From the IMG/VR virus record IMGVR_UViG_3300013018_000042, positions 1-44,807 of that record: a DNA stretch of 44,807 nt; one strand, written 5' to 3'. The stretch comes from a virus. Positions 29,513 to 39,901 of this stretch are shown here, in pieces. Numbering within the stretch: position 1 is the stretch's first letter; every line of letters starts with the position of its first letter. The position numbers and the translations under genes are program-made. The notes under the pieces were generated by a model, which saw nothing but the letters and a program-made list of their open reading frames with translations, was not told where the DNA came from and did no database searches.

Positions 29513-29881
29513 CTATTTAACTTGTTCAGGCTTTTTAAGTTCTGTACCCAATCCGACCATAATTTCGCCGATAATAGGCTCATACTGTGTGCCAGGTATG
29601 GTTTCTTTCATAGCGTCAGCAGCCTTTTTGTAAACTACATCTTCTAAAGTTGTTTCCTCCATCACGGTTTTCAAAAAAACTAAAACAGCTTCATTCATGA
29701 AATCTTCATCTCCTTTCGTAAATACCCTTATTATTAATTGAGTTAGCCACATAGGCAATTCCTCACGATCTAAACTATCTGCATAATCTTTGAGTATTCT
29801 GTTTGCTTTCGCTATATTTTCTACAACTATTTGCTGCTCTGGTGTCAAATTGCTTAAATCTCTGCTGATAGATAGGCTCAT
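29513..29881 (-). CDS. Last gene of late operon, hypothetical
   Basis: 122 residues, helical, acidic, no TM. TAGGAG lies 7 nt before ATG 29881, overlapping the previous gene. It follows the lysis genes; function unknown. Confidence 0.65.
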   Translation of the reverse strand: MSLSISRDLSNLTPEQQIVVENIAKANRILKDYADSLDREELPMWLTQLIIRVFTKGDEDFMNEAVLVFLKTVMEETTLEDVVYKKAADAMKETIPGTQYEPIIGEIMVGLGTELKKPEQVK

Positions 29882-30060
29882 TTCTTTGCTCCTAACTTTT
29901 TTACGGCATCACCACCTATTATTACTACCGCTAAAGTAGTAAATGTATTCTCATCAAATATGCCTGTTATTTTGCCTATAAAAACGATTAGCAAAAACAC
30001 TAAGTCTTGCTGAAAATCATTATCCATAAATAAATCTAACCAATCCTTAACTAACTTCAT
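29878..30060 (-). CDS. Holin candidate
   Basis: 60 residues: charged N-terminus, one clear membrane helix around residues 18-32 (QQDLVFLLIVFIGKITG), possibly a second weaker one near 42-50 (LAVVIIGGDAV), and a basic tail. Directly after the M15 peptidase gene with overlapping stop and start. Size and position suit a small holin. Confidence 0.6.
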   Translation of the reverse strand: MKLVKDWLDLFMDNDFQQDLVFLLIVFIGKITGIFDENTFTTLAVVIIGGDAVKKLGAKK

Positions 30061-30428
30061 CTTCTATTATCCCACTCTGCTGGCCTGTGCCGTACATCTA
30101 AGTGGATAAAAGTATTATATAGTCCAATACCCCTAAAACCTATTTGCTTTGCTATACGCTTGATTTCTTCAATCTGTAGAGGAATTGTGTGTAAACTAAT
30201 ATCTACTGCTTTTCCATAAAGATGTTGGCTATTTTTAGCACCATTAACCTGCTTATTTCTTTCAGGACAGCGATAAGCTGAATTGATAATTAAAGGTACT
30301 TCTAATCTATCTCTTAACTGCTGCAGCTTATCTAATAATTCTTCATCTATTCTAGTATGCCTGTGATCTGGGTGAGTACATTCAAACTCTGACATCTTAA
30401 AATTTTTGCTTATCTGAATATCATTCAT
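30057..30428 (-). CDS. Endolysin, M15 D-Ala-D-Ala peptidase type
   Basis: 123 residues. It has the M15 pattern: FECTHPDHRH near the N-terminus, SAYRCPERNKQVNGAKNSQH (zinc His about 69), GKAVDI (Asp about 76) and FIHLDVR (His about 109). It cleaves peptidoglycan stem-peptide bonds. No signal peptide and no cell-wall-binding domain, so it depends on a holin. AGGAGG precedes ATG 30428. Confidence 0.9.
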   Translation of the reverse strand: MNDIQISKNFKMSEFECTHPDHRHTRIDEELLDKLQQLRDRLEVPLIINSAYRCPERNKQVNGAKNSQHLYGKAVDISLHTIPLQIEEIKRIAKQIGFRGIGLYNTFIHLDVRHRPAEWDNRR

Positions 30429-30437
30429 AGTTACCTC

Positions 30438-30794
30438 CTAAATAAATCTAGTCGCTACACCACCTAAAAATAATAAAACATATATGATCCAGCGTATATT
30501 ATCTTTCCAGGTGCTATTACTTTTTTCTTTTGTTTGATTTTCAACTTCTAACCTGGCTAATCTGGCCTTGTTATTTTCCATTAATCTTCTATCTTCCTGT
30601 CTTTTTTCAATCAGACCATTATATTTAACCATATTCTTATTCATTTCGTCCATTTTAATACTAACTTCTTCGAATTTAGCCATCATAGTTTCAAACAGCT
30701 GCTTATTATCATACCAATCACCGTGTTTTAGTCTGTCTATTTCTTTTTCGTGTTGTTCTATTTTTTCTTTATAAGGGCATTCGTGTTTATCCAA
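30438..30794 (-). CDS. XhlA-like coiled-coil membrane protein
   Basis: 118 residues from TTG 30794, 5-6 nt after TTAGGAGTGG (a GTG at 30803 overlaps the ribosome site). A long charged coiled coil is followed by one C-terminal membrane helix (WIIYVLLFLGGVATRFI). This is the XhlA/haemolysin layout found in lysis cassettes of Gram-positive phages. It probably works with the holin. Confidence 0.7.
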   Translation of the reverse strand: MDKHECPYKEKIEQHEKEIDRLKHGDWYDNKQLFETMMAKFEEVSIKMDEMNKNMVKYNGLIEKRQEDRRLMENNKARLARLEVENQTKEKSNSTWKDNIRWIIYVLLFLGGVATRFI

Positions 30795-30805
30795 TTCTAC
30801 CACTC

Positions 30806-33800
30806 CTAATCACTAAGCGGCTCTTTGCTATTATATCTACGAGCCAAATTAATTTTTTGTCTTTCTAGTTTATCTACTGTTTCTTTTTTACCCTGGCTTT
30901 GAGCGTACTTAATTTGCCTGTTGATATTAGCGAAGTGCCTAATCAGCTTATTTAGTTGTGATAAATTCCTTTTAGCTTCCATTATTTCTTTTCGTGAGTA
31001 CCTTAAATCTTCGCCATATCTCCTTGAATTATTATAATTAGCGACCATTTGAGTATATTTTTTCTGATCCTGGTACACTTTTGTTACATCTTCATAATAT
31101 CCAGACTCTGACACACTTATTAGCCGCTTAACTGCATTAAAAGGTATGATATTACTTAATGCTTCTAAAGTGCCGTCAGCATAAGCAATAGAAGGATTAA
31201 CTATTGCACTACCTCCTAAGTTAAAGAACTCATATAATCCAAATTCTTTAAGTTTCTGACCGACATTATTAGTCAGCATAGCTTCCTCTGAAATTACATT
31301 TCTTCCCCGCCAGGTATCGTAAATATTCTCTCCAGATGTTAACCTTTGAACATCAGCTGCGGCCTGCAATAACGGGTTAAGATTACTTGTATTCCACGGT
31401 AATTCAGTCCAGGCTGTACCTGCAACATCTCCCCATTCTCCACGGGCTGCATTATAAACTAATGAAGTTACAGCCTGCCCGATAAAATCCTGTGGCAGTT
31501 GTATAGTTATTGCTTTGCCGTTTGCTTTCCATACAGGAACTACTAAATAAGTTTCTTTTTTATATTCGCTGACGCCTTCCATTGTTTCTGCTATCTTTTT
31601 AGCAAATTCGCTTTCAGGGAATAACTCATCAGCTTCTTCTGCTCCTAACTGCAGTAATTTAGGCAGCAAACTTAATAACGCAACTTTAAATAAGAATGTG
31701 CCTGGATTTTGCCTAAAACTTTCAGCTGCAGCAGTCCAACCTGATTTCCTAATTGTTGAGAAGATAAATAAGTTATTAGTAATTGAGTGTAAAGCACCTC
31801 TTTGCTTGAAGTCAGGAGTACCGACTCTGGTCCTTACTCTGTGGGCTAAATCGCCTTCTGATAGATTAGTCATATTCTTCAACATTCTATATCCAGCAAT
31901 CTGGCCTGTCATTTCTGACACCTGACCGAAGTTGTCTAATCCCTCCCAAGCACTACGGACTTTATCAGGTATTAATTTCTGCAATCTGCTGTGTTCTTCC
32001 CCACTTTGTTCGTTATAATCAAAGATTTCAGTTAATAGCTGTTGAGTATCATCTTCCATATAACTGTCAGAAGGTCTATACATTCTGTCTATGGTTAACA
32101 TTCTATTTCTTCTCATATATGAAATATCTTCTGATCTCTTATTGTGCCTTACATTATTCCAGGCTTCTGAAAAAGCCTTCTTGTACTCGTGGGCTAATGC
32201 TGGAATATCTTTTATACCAATTTCAGGGTTATTCATAACTGTAGCAAAGAAATCTCGTGGAATGTTAAAAATCATCCAACCTGGGTTGTGAGATACCATT
32301 ATCGACTTCATACCCTGGACTATTGATAAAATAGTATTTGTAGCTGCATTAGCCTTGTGTGGAGTATATTCGTATAGGTCAGCTATATCTTTTTCAACTA
32401 AATATCCGTCTAATTTGCCGTTAACTGTAAAAGTTATTAATCCTTCATCAGCGTCTGTAGAGTCTTTAGGTATTATCTTACCGTATATTTCTTTTGTTGG
32501 TGCTTGTCTTATTGACTCTGGGGCTATTTTCTTTAATGCTTTTACTGCAGCCACCTTAGACTCGTTAATACGGATAGAACTGATTATACTCATATCTTTA
32601 AGCATTGTGGCAACAAGTGGATTACTTATTTTCCTACCTGTACCATATTGCCGCATAATTATATCGCCAGTACCTTCGCCAAATTCAGTATTAATATAAT
32701 CTACTACCTCAAAAGTTACATACTCTTTATTATTTTTAACTTTTTCCATAGCCGCTTCTGTAAACATATTAGATTTTTCCATTATAGGTATAATTCTTTC
32801 CTGTCTTAATTGATAATATTTTTCTGCAGCGTTAACTATTTTTTGATATTTTTCTTCTCCATATTTATCTAATAAAGCCTGCTGCATTTCTTCTGCTCTA
32901 ACTGTATTAACAAAAAGTGGGTTAGCAAATTTACTTCTGTCGCCCAAAACTCTTTTATTAAATAAGAAAGAGTTAAAATCTAAGAAGTCTATATCATAAT
33001 TTGATAATCCTTCTATTATCTGGCCTATATTGTAGAGGTAATCTTCTACCTCAGAGGACATATAAGCTATTTCCTCCATTTTATTTCTTGCTTCCCTGGA
33101 TAACCGTCCTTTTTCTCCAGTATCGCTGTATTCACCCCTGAAATATTTGTAGAGGGCTGAATTTTTATCAATAAAACTTTCTATTAGCCAATCAAAACCA
33201 CTTTTTACTCCCCGTTCTCTACGCTGTATCTTCTTTTTAGTCTGTTCTACACCGTCAACCATACCTTCTTGTAAATTGTCAAAGGTTTTGTTTATCATTT
33301 CAGATCTATTTTCCATTAAGTGCCTTACAGTATTATATGATTTTTTTACTGCTGGCTTTTTAGATATACTTTTCTGGATAAACTGACTAAATAATGGTGC
33401 TTCCTGCTGCAGCATATCAGGGTCTAAGAAGAACACACTCATAGCGTCAGCGTAAAGTTCCTCTGGGCTAAAGCGATATTTGGTAAATTTAAGATTATTT
33501 TTCGGATCAAAAGGTTTCCACTTCATAGATAATCTTTTTAGTTCAGTTTTAATTCGTGGTCCTAAGTTATTACTATCTCTAATAGCGTCCAGGACTTCAT
33601 CTTTCTGGCCTTTGTAGATAATACTCATTTGGTCCATTAAGCTGCCATCATCAAAATCATCACGGGGTATAAAGTCTATTAAGTGTCCTAATTCGTGCGA
33701 TATTGTCTGTGCAGCATATTCTGGATCGACTCTAATAACTCTTATCTCAACATAATTTTTAGAAAAACTTGTCCTGTATTCTACTTCGCCAATATCAGGA

Positions 33801-36800
33801 TCATTTGCTATTGTAGTCTGTATTTCCTGAAATCTCCTGTCGAATTGTTTAACAGGTACTCTTTCTCTTACAATAGTTTCACCCACAAATATATCAGGAT
33901 TAAGCCCTATCTGACCTTTTTTAGGAGCATAATATCCTAATGTACCTGTATTCCGTAAACTTTTAATAATCTGTGGATATTTGCCTTCTGATAAGGCTAG
34001 AATTATATCTAAGAGTTCAGGCATTTCTATTTTTTTATCGTTAAGAGTAAACTTTGCTCTAGCATACTTATTCTTCTGACTAAATTCTGTAGCATTGTTG
34101 CTCATTTTAACATTTTTACCGTTGATATTAATATTTTTAGGCTCTTTACCGAATAGTGTTTCTTGACTTGTATTAGTTTTTCCTACTGTAGCTTCTACTG
34201 ATTGCCTTAATAAATTTTCTTTAGTCGGCTGCTCAATATCAAACATAGAGTCCATATCAGCACGCCCAGCGTGTTCAACTCTATAAGTGTAATCTATCAG
34301 TATTTCTCTTAATGCTTTGCGACTACGCTTATTATTTTCAAACATTCTTACAAGACTTTCCTGGATAGGAGTATAGTTATCTTCGCCAAACATATTCTGC
34401 TGCTGAAAATAATTGTCGAATGATTTATCGGAATTTTTGATTGTTTTATACAGTTTAACAGCTTCTACTAAGTCCTGGCTTATATCTAAATCAGGTAGTA
34501 TTCCTTTATTCATCTGGTCTTGAATATTTACCATTCGTGGTGCTGCTTCCATCATAGCACCTGTAACATTTTTAAGATTACTAGAAGTTGACTCTGATAT
34601 TTCAGCTAAAATATTAATATCATCATAAGCTGCTGCGAATAAAGCGTTTTTAACTTTTCTGATACCTGCTTGGTTTAAATAACCTTTTTCATCTAAAAAC
34701 TCGCCTTTTTCAGCTTTACCCACTACCTGATCCATAAACTGATTAATAAAAGGTTTATTTGCTGAAATATTAATTAATCCATCATCGTGGGGTACAAATT
34801 TATTTAATAAGTCCTGTGTTATTCTGTCAGCGTCCACCATAGCCTGCTCACTTGCAGACATACTGGCACTTTCTCTAGCGTTGGCGTCCTGCACAAACCT
34901 TACCCTATCTTCGACATCAGAAGTCCTTACTCTAACTAATACAGGGTTATCTACATTATCAATTTGTTTAGCTGTTAATCCAAATTGTTCAGCATTATCT
35001 CTAAGCCATTGACGATAAGTTTCAGCATTTTTATGATTTTGCTCATATAAAGTTTTTAAGGCTATTGTTCTACCGTTACCAACTTCTACATATCCATCTG
35101 GTCCTAATATCGGTGATCCTGTAGCTGTAGAATAAGAGTCGCCCAACTTTTTAGGATTAAGATTGTTTACTATGTTTATGATCTGTTCCTGTGTGGCTGC
35201 TTTACCTCTATCTCGTGGCTGCAATTCCTGCGGGAAGTTCTCATTAACATTTAAACTGGTATCGTGAGAAGCCTGTATATCATCAGCGTTCATTACAGCA
35301 AATTTAGTTTTCACTTCTGTATTATTTGGTGTAGCTGTTTCTGACTCTCTACCTTCTGCCTGAATATTAATTTGTGGCTGTTCTTCTACAACTTCGCCTT
35401 CTTGTTGTCCTTCATCTTCAACAATATCTTCTTGTTGCTGTTGGCCTTCTTGGATAGGTTGGCCTTCAATAGCTGCTCTAGTTTTTCTGGCTTCATTGAT
35501 AGCGTCGTCTATTCTTTGATAAGTCCAGGTATTGCCGTTCGTATCTATAACATCAAATTTAGCACCGTTATGAATTACATAAGATTGTAATTCTTCTGGA
35601 ATACCAGGAGTATTCTCTTGCGAAGCCATTTCTCTAAAATTATCTATTTGCTCATTGCTCTGTTGTATATATTGGCCTGTTTCTTCTACTGTTGTATCTG
35701 ACTGTGTATTTAAACCTTCATCAGTTTGGCTTTCCTGCTCTATAGTATTATCCTGTTCTACTGATTGTTCAATTTCAATTATAGAAGGGTCAAATATAGC
35801 AGTTTGCCTTCCTCCTAAAATCGGTATATTAAATTTAATACCTTTTATACCATCTTGTTTCATTCTTTCTACAGCTTCTTTTGGTAAAAAATTAATTTGT
35901 TCTAAAGCATTGTCCCAATCATAATATTTACTTTTTTCTGCTTCGTTTGGTTTAATCCATTCATTTTCGATAAATTTTTGTGTCATTTCTTCTGTAACTT
36001 CATTTCTCTGACCTATTTTAGATATTGCTTCATTCAAAGAATTAATAGCGTTATTGTATTTATCGTTATCAACATATTTTTTCCAAATTTCAGCATATTC
36101 ATTAGGATTATTGATTTCAATTATATTTTGCTTAGGAATTTTAACGATAATTCTTTTATCATAATTAGGCAATCTAGCTCTAGAACCTCTAGTCCATTCA
36201 TCAGCGTCTAATGGTGCTGTATATAAAGCATTTGATATTATATTGTCCCCATATAATTTTCTTTTGTCATCTTCTGGTAAAATTTCAAATTGAGAATTAA
36301 TAATAGAATTATAATTATCTGTGTTGGTGTAATGAACTTCCGAATAATATCCAGCGCCATTATTTAATTGTTTATTTATAAAATTATCTACATTAAAATT
36401 AGTATTATCTACATTATTTGGCTGTTCAATTGGAGTTTGAGCGACATCTTCCTGTTGCTGTGGCTGTGGTGTATAATTTTGTCTAGCTTCTACTAACTGC
36501 TTTCTTAAATCTGATAAAACATTTAGCGATTTTTGTCGAACGGTATCTACATCATCTGCAGCTGTAGGCATATCATATTGACTTAAATCTACCTGGCCGC
36601 CATACTGATTAATTCTTCCTACTATATCATTAATCATTTTCTGACGGCTGCTAAGTAAATTCTGTGCTGCCTGTGGTTGATTTTCAGCTATTTCTGCCTG
36701 CTGCACCTGTTCTCTTGTTGCTGTTTCAAATGGAGTAACAGTTGATAGATCATATCCGTTGTTAGCAAGTACGGTAAACAATTCTTCCATACTTTCAGCA

Positions 36801-38290
36801 GTCATAGTACCCTGTCGCTGGTTGCCCTGGAATACATCAACTAAAATATTATCATTCATATTTCTTACAATAGCATAATTATTGTTATCTATATTAACTG
36901 TAAAAGTGTTTAAATCTTGCTGGTTATTGATTAAGTTTTCTAAAATTCTTTGTTTAGCAACTGCTGCAGCTTTTTGTTCAGCCATTGTTCCCTGAAAACC
37001 TTGGAAAGCATTTTGGGTAGCTTCTCCACTTTGTTGTCTTTGCCTTTCTATTTCCTCTTGCTGTTGCATTTGAGATATTTTATTATTAATTTGATTGCTT
37101 ACTTCTTCTATTCTTCTTTGTTTTTGCTGATTAGCTTCTTGTTCGGCTTTTTGCTTTAATTCTTCTAATTGTCTAAGTGCTTTTGAAAGCTCGTTCATTT
37201 CATACCTTCTATTTTGAGCATTATTTTGACGATAATCACCTGTTGAAGATAAAATAGCACCTGTAGCAATAGCACCTAATCCAGCGTTAGCAACTAAAGA
37301 AGTGAATTCGTCTGCATTAAATTGTTTTCCTTTAATTATTACATCAGAAATATAGTTTGTTGCTTCTGTACCCATTTCCTCGCCAGCTTCACTCAAACCA
37401 CCTTTAGCACCTGATTTAAGCCAGTTTGCAAGACCCCATTCTATACCTTTTTGCATTTGGTCGCCAGCTATTTTATTAGTTCTCACAATATCATCTATCA
37501 TAGGGAGTGTTACTAAACTTTCCCAAATCACTTCGGAAGTACCTTTTACACCTGCTGATAGTAACTCTTGTTGGTCTGATAGTTCAGGATCACCTTCTGT
37601 TTCTCTATATTCGCCACCAGCAGCTGATAATCCAATAACTGCTTTGGGTAGGGCTTGCGATAGTACATTAGAAGTACCTAACATACTACCTGCTGTGCTT
37701 GTAGCACCTAAACCCTGTGCTGCTGTACCTGCAAAACCGCCCATCATAGCAAGTAATATATTAGGAGCAGTCAGTGCTGTTACGCTAACTAGCTGCTTGC
37801 CAAAGTCCATAAATCTGCCTTCTTTTAGACTTTCTATCATATTATTACCCAACTGCTTACTTTCCATACTCTTGCTATCAAAAATGGTTTCTGCAGCTTG
37901 ATTAGAAGCGTCAGAATAGCTGTCTAACCCTTCTTCTATAAGATTAAACCCTGGTATCTTAAAAGCGTCGCTGCTGTCAACTTTCATTTGTTCATTACCT
38001 GTTAATTCTGCAAAAGCATTTTGAGGTTGTGCTGCAGCTGAATAAACGAATTTACCCAGCCATCTAGCACCATTTGCTATATTACCAAATAATCTAGCTG
38101 ATCCTCCTGCGAAATCTTTGGCAGTATCAGTAAATATGTTGCCGTCATTATACTGCGGCTGAGGTTGATTAACTGGCTGGCTGATATTTTGTTCTGTATT
38201 CATCTGCATATCAGGAAAAGGTATAGCTTTTACATTTATTTTATTGTTGTTTTCTTTTTCCATTCCAGGAAAAGGTATTGCTTTAGCCAT
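30806..38290 (-). CDS. Giant polyvalent virion protein
   Basis: 2494 residues, one sixth of the genome. Two AIPFPxM motifs at residues 4-10 and 22-28, then hydrophobic stretches (about 150-350). About 648-835: ART-like domain (EVHYTNTDNYNSI ... LYTAPLDADEW ... RQTAIFDPSIIEI). About 995-1240: DdrB/ParB-like domain with VGNGRTIAL near 1075. Zincin HELGH at about 1532, third ligand probably in EELYADA. From about 2000: LPD38-like region (HNPGWMIFNIPRDFF onward). Such proteins are packaged and injected, where they modify or protect host and phage components. Activities are inferred. Confidence 0.8.
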   Translation of the reverse strand: MAKAIPFPGMEKENNNKINVKAIPFPDMQMNTEQNISQPVNQPQPQYNDGNIFTDTAKDFAGGSARLFGNIANGARWLGKFVYSAAAQPQNAFAELTGNEQMKVDSSDAFKIPGFNLIEEGLDSYSDASNQAAETIFDSKSMESKQLGNNMIESLKEGRFMDFGKQLVSVTALTAPNILLAMMGGFAGTAAQGLGATSTAGSMLGTSNVLSQALPKAVIGLSAAGGEYRETEGDPELSDQQELLSAGVKGTSEVIWESLVTLPMIDDIVRTNKIAGDQMQKGIEWGLANWLKSGAKGGLSEAGEEMGTEATNYISDVIIKGKQFNADEFTSLVANAGLGAIATGAILSSTGDYRQNNAQNRRYEMNELSKALRQLEELKQKAEQEANQQKQRRIEEVSNQINNKISQMQQQEEIERQRQQSGEATQNAFQGFQGTMAEQKAAAVAKQRILENLINNQQDLNTFTVNIDNNNYAIVRNMNDNILVDVFQGNQRQGTMTAESMEELFTVLANNGYDLSTVTPFETATREQVQQAEIAENQPQAAQNLLSSRQKMINDIVGRINQYGGQVDLSQYDMPTAADDVDTVRQKSLNVLSDLRKQLVEARQNYTPQPQQQEDVAQTPIEQPNNVDNTNFNVDNFINKQLNNGAGYYSEVHYTNTDNYNSIINSQFEILPEDDKRKLYGDNIISNALYTAPLDADEWTRGSRARLPNYDKRIIVKIPKQNIIEINNPNEYAEIWKKYVDNDKYNNAINSLNEAISKIGQRNEVTEEMTQKFIENEWIKPNEAEKSKYYDWDNALEQINFLPKEAVERMKQDGIKGIKFNIPILGGRQTAIFDPSIIEIEQSVEQDNTIEQESQTDEGLNTQSDTTVEETGQYIQQSNEQIDNFREMASQENTPGIPEELQSYVIHNGAKFDVIDTNGNTWTYQRIDDAINEARKTRAAIEGQPIQEGQQQQEDIVEDEGQQEGEVVEEQPQINIQAEGRESETATPNNTEVKTKFAVMNADDIQASHDTSLNVNENFPQELQPRDRGKAATQEQIINIVNNLNPKKLGDSYSTATGSPILGPDGYVEVGNGRTIALKTLYEQNHKNAETYRQWLRDNAEQFGLTAKQIDNVDNPVLVRVRTSDVEDRVRFVQDANARESASMSASEQAMVDADRITQDLLNKFVPHDDGLINISANKPFINQFMDQVVGKAEKGEFLDEKGYLNQAGIRKVKNALFAAAYDDINILAEISESTSSNLKNVTGAMMEAAPRMVNIQDQMNKGILPDLDISQDLVEAVKLYKTIKNSDKSFDNYFQQQNMFGEDNYTPIQESLVRMFENNKRSRKALREILIDYTYRVEHAGRADMDSMFDIEQPTKENLLRQSVEATVGKTNTSQETLFGKEPKNININGKNVKMSNNATEFSQKNKYARAKFTLNDKKIEMPELLDIILALSEGKYPQIIKSLRNTGTLGYYAPKKGQIGLNPDIFVGETIVRERVPVKQFDRRFQEIQTTIANDPDIGEVEYRTSFSKNYVEIRVIRVDPEYAAQTISHELGHLIDFIPRDDFDDGSLMDQMSIIYKGQKDEVLDAIRDSNNLGPRIKTELKRLSMKWKPFDPKNNLKFTKYRFSPEELYADAMSVFFLDPDMLQQEAPLFSQFIQKSISKKPAVKKSYNTVRHLMENRSEMINKTFDNLQEGMVDGVEQTKKKIQRRERGVKSGFDWLIESFIDKNSALYKYFRGEYSDTGEKGRLSREARNKMEEIAYMSSEVEDYLYNIGQIIEGLSNYDIDFLDFNSFLFNKRVLGDRSKFANPLFVNTVRAEEMQQALLDKYGEEKYQKIVNAAEKYYQLRQERIIPIMEKSNMFTEAAMEKVKNNKEYVTFEVVDYINTEFGEGTGDIIMRQYGTGRKISNPLVATMLKDMSIISSIRINESKVAAVKALKKIAPESIRQAPTKEIYGKIIPKDSTDADEGLITFTVNGKLDGYLVEKDIADLYEYTPHKANAATNTILSIVQGMKSIMVSHNPGWMIFNIPRDFFATVMNNPEIGIKDIPALAHEYKKAFSEAWNNVRHNKRSEDISYMRRNRMLTIDRMYRPSDSYMEDDTQQLLTEIFDYNEQSGEEHSRLQKLIPDKVRSAWEGLDNFGQVSEMTGQIAGYRMLKNMTNLSEGDLAHRVRTRVGTPDFKQRGALHSITNNLFIFSTIRKSGWTAAAESFRQNPGTFLFKVALLSLLPKLLQLGAEEADELFPESEFAKKIAETMEGVSEYKKETYLVVPVWKANGKAITIQLPQDFIGQAVTSLVYNAARGEWGDVAGTAWTELPWNTSNLNPLLQAAADVQRLTSGENIYDTWRGRNVISEEAMLTNNVGQKLKEFGLYEFFNLGGSAIVNPSIAYADGTLEALSNIIPFNAVKRLISVSESGYYEDVTKVYQDQKKYTQMVANYNNSRRYGEDLRYSRKEIMEAKRNLSQLNKLIRHFANINRQIKYAQSQGKKETVDKLERQKINLARRYNSKEPLSD

Positions 38291-39889
38291 TTAATCCACC
38301 CCATTATTACTTAGGTAATTAATCATTTCTTCTATAGTAATATTATTTGTATTCTCAAAATCACTTACGAATTGGACATTGTTTTTATTAGCCTGGAATT
38401 GTTCTAGTAATTGTTCTTCTGTCATATTAAAAGTATTTTTATAAGCGTCAACAATCGCTTGTTCTGTTAAATTTCCTGTTTCATCATCAATATAATTGTT
38501 ATATTCTTCATTTAAACTTCCACCTGTTATGCCAGGAGGGGTATTAGGAGGTGAAGTTACTATATCAAATACACCATTCCAAAAACCACCGGTTTCTTCT
38601 TCTCCGCCGCCGCCACCGCCTTGTGGTTGTACGAAGGTATCGTGATATTGATATTGGTATCCCATTTCTTCATCGCCAATAGCCTGAACTAATTGGCCAT
38701 CTTTATTAACATAAGGAATAGTAGCGTCCCGCATTAAAAATCCAGTATCAGGGTTTCTTCTTATTGGGCCTTCTTTATCAAAATTAATGATAGGCCATTG
38801 GCTTATATCCACACTACCTGCACCTGGTCCGCCGCCTGGACTGCCGCCACCGTTTAATCTCAATAAAGCTGCTATACCACTTGCATATTTAAGCGGTATC
38901 TGCCCTTCTATACCGAATTGGCTTCCATCAATGGTAGGTCCATAATCTGCTCCTTGAGGATTTAATGTTTTTTGATAATTTATAGCACCATTTAAAACAT
39001 TTATATACTGTCCTGCTTCGCTGATAGGTATTTCCCCGCCAGGAAGCCCGAGCTCGCCTAAATTAATTAATCTTTCCTGTTCAGGTTGCATTTGTTCCAT
39101 ATAAGTTCTTACCATTTGTGCTGTTATATCATCTGCTGTAGTTTCTCTAGCTGCATTATAATTAGCAATCTCGCCTTCTAAATTATAATTTTCGTCTAAA
39201 GCGGCTCGTGCAGCTAAAAATTCTATCGGATTATTTATATTTTCATAAAAACTGGGTCCTTCTTCTGGCTGTGCAAAAATTTCATTTTGAATATAACTTA
39301 TTCTTTCATCAGGATTAACAAATTCTTCTGGCACATCAACATAATTCGACAAAAAGTCGCCATATTCTTGAGATACTAAATTTTGTGCAAATTCGTTACC
39401 ATCAAAAGCAGCTTGTGTCCAGCGATCATTCAAAAATTTAGTTTTCATATCAGGTTGTTCCTGCATAAAAGCTGAAAGGAAAGGATTATTAGTTAAATCT
39501 TCGCCGTATGCTTCACTAGCACCAGCCATAATGTTACCAAACTCATTTTCGTCCCACGCCCCGCTGCTTAAAGCCTGTACTGCTGTGTTTAAAAACTGAC
39601 CTTTGTTCATGCCCATATAAGTAGGAGTTTCTTTACCAAAAAACATTTCAGTAGGAGTTGTACCTTCCTGTGTATCTACATATTGACCGTACTTATCTAC
39701 AAATTCCTGCTGTGCTGCAGGAGTACCAATCTGTCTAGCTCGACTATAAGCCTGCATAGCAAAAGGATCTTGAAATACATCATAACTACCACTTTTTTTA
39801 GCAGCCCAATTTGATACCCTCTGCATACCACCTGCTTGATTAAACCCCTGCATAAAACCTGTTAAAAAATCACTACCTTTTCTAGCCAT
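38291..39889 (-). CDS. Internal virion (ejection) protein candidate
   Basis: 532 residues, Gln/Asn/Glu-rich and largely helical in the first 330, a Gly-rich linker near 345-360, a beta segment, a run of glycine near 430, and an acidic helical end. The N-terminus (MARKGSDFLTGFMQGFNQAG) is typical of internal proteins of short-tailed phages. It lies between the small virion genes and the giant protein. AAGGAGGTG precedes ATG 39889. Confidence 0.6.
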   Translation of the reverse strand: MARKGSDFLTGFMQGFNQAGGMQRVSNWAAKKSGSYDVFQDPFAMQAYSRARQIGTPAAQQEFVDKYGQYVDTQEGTTPTEMFFGKETPTYMGMNKGQFLNTAVQALSSGAWDENEFGNIMAGASEAYGEDLTNNPFLSAFMQEQPDMKTKFLNDRWTQAAFDGNEFAQNLVSQEYGDFLSNYVDVPEEFVNPDERISYIQNEIFAQPEEGPSFYENINNPIEFLAARAALDENYNLEGEIANYNAARETTADDITAQMVRTYMEQMQPEQERLINLGELGLPGGEIPISEAGQYINVLNGAINYQKTLNPQGADYGPTIDGSQFGIEGQIPLKYASGIAALLRLNGGGSPGGGPGAGSVDISQWPIINFDKEGPIRRNPDTGFLMRDATIPYVNKDGQLVQAIGDEEMGYQYQYHDTFVQPQGGGGGGEEETGGFWNGVFDIVTSPPNTPPGITGGSLNEEYNNYIDDETGNLTEQAIVDAYKNTFNMTEEQLLEQFQANKNNVQFVSDFENTNNITIEEMINYLSNNGVD

Positions 39890-39901
39890 ATGCTCACCTC
39901 C

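Noticed and set aside
29405-29647. Plus-strand frame of 80 codons after the small RNA
   Set aside because: It runs through a terminator and into the opposite strand of a better-supported gene, without a ribosome site.
30806-38290. Long plus-strand frames opposite the giant gene
   Set aside because: They lack ribosome sites and their hydrophobic composition is the mirror of the Gln/Glu-rich gene.
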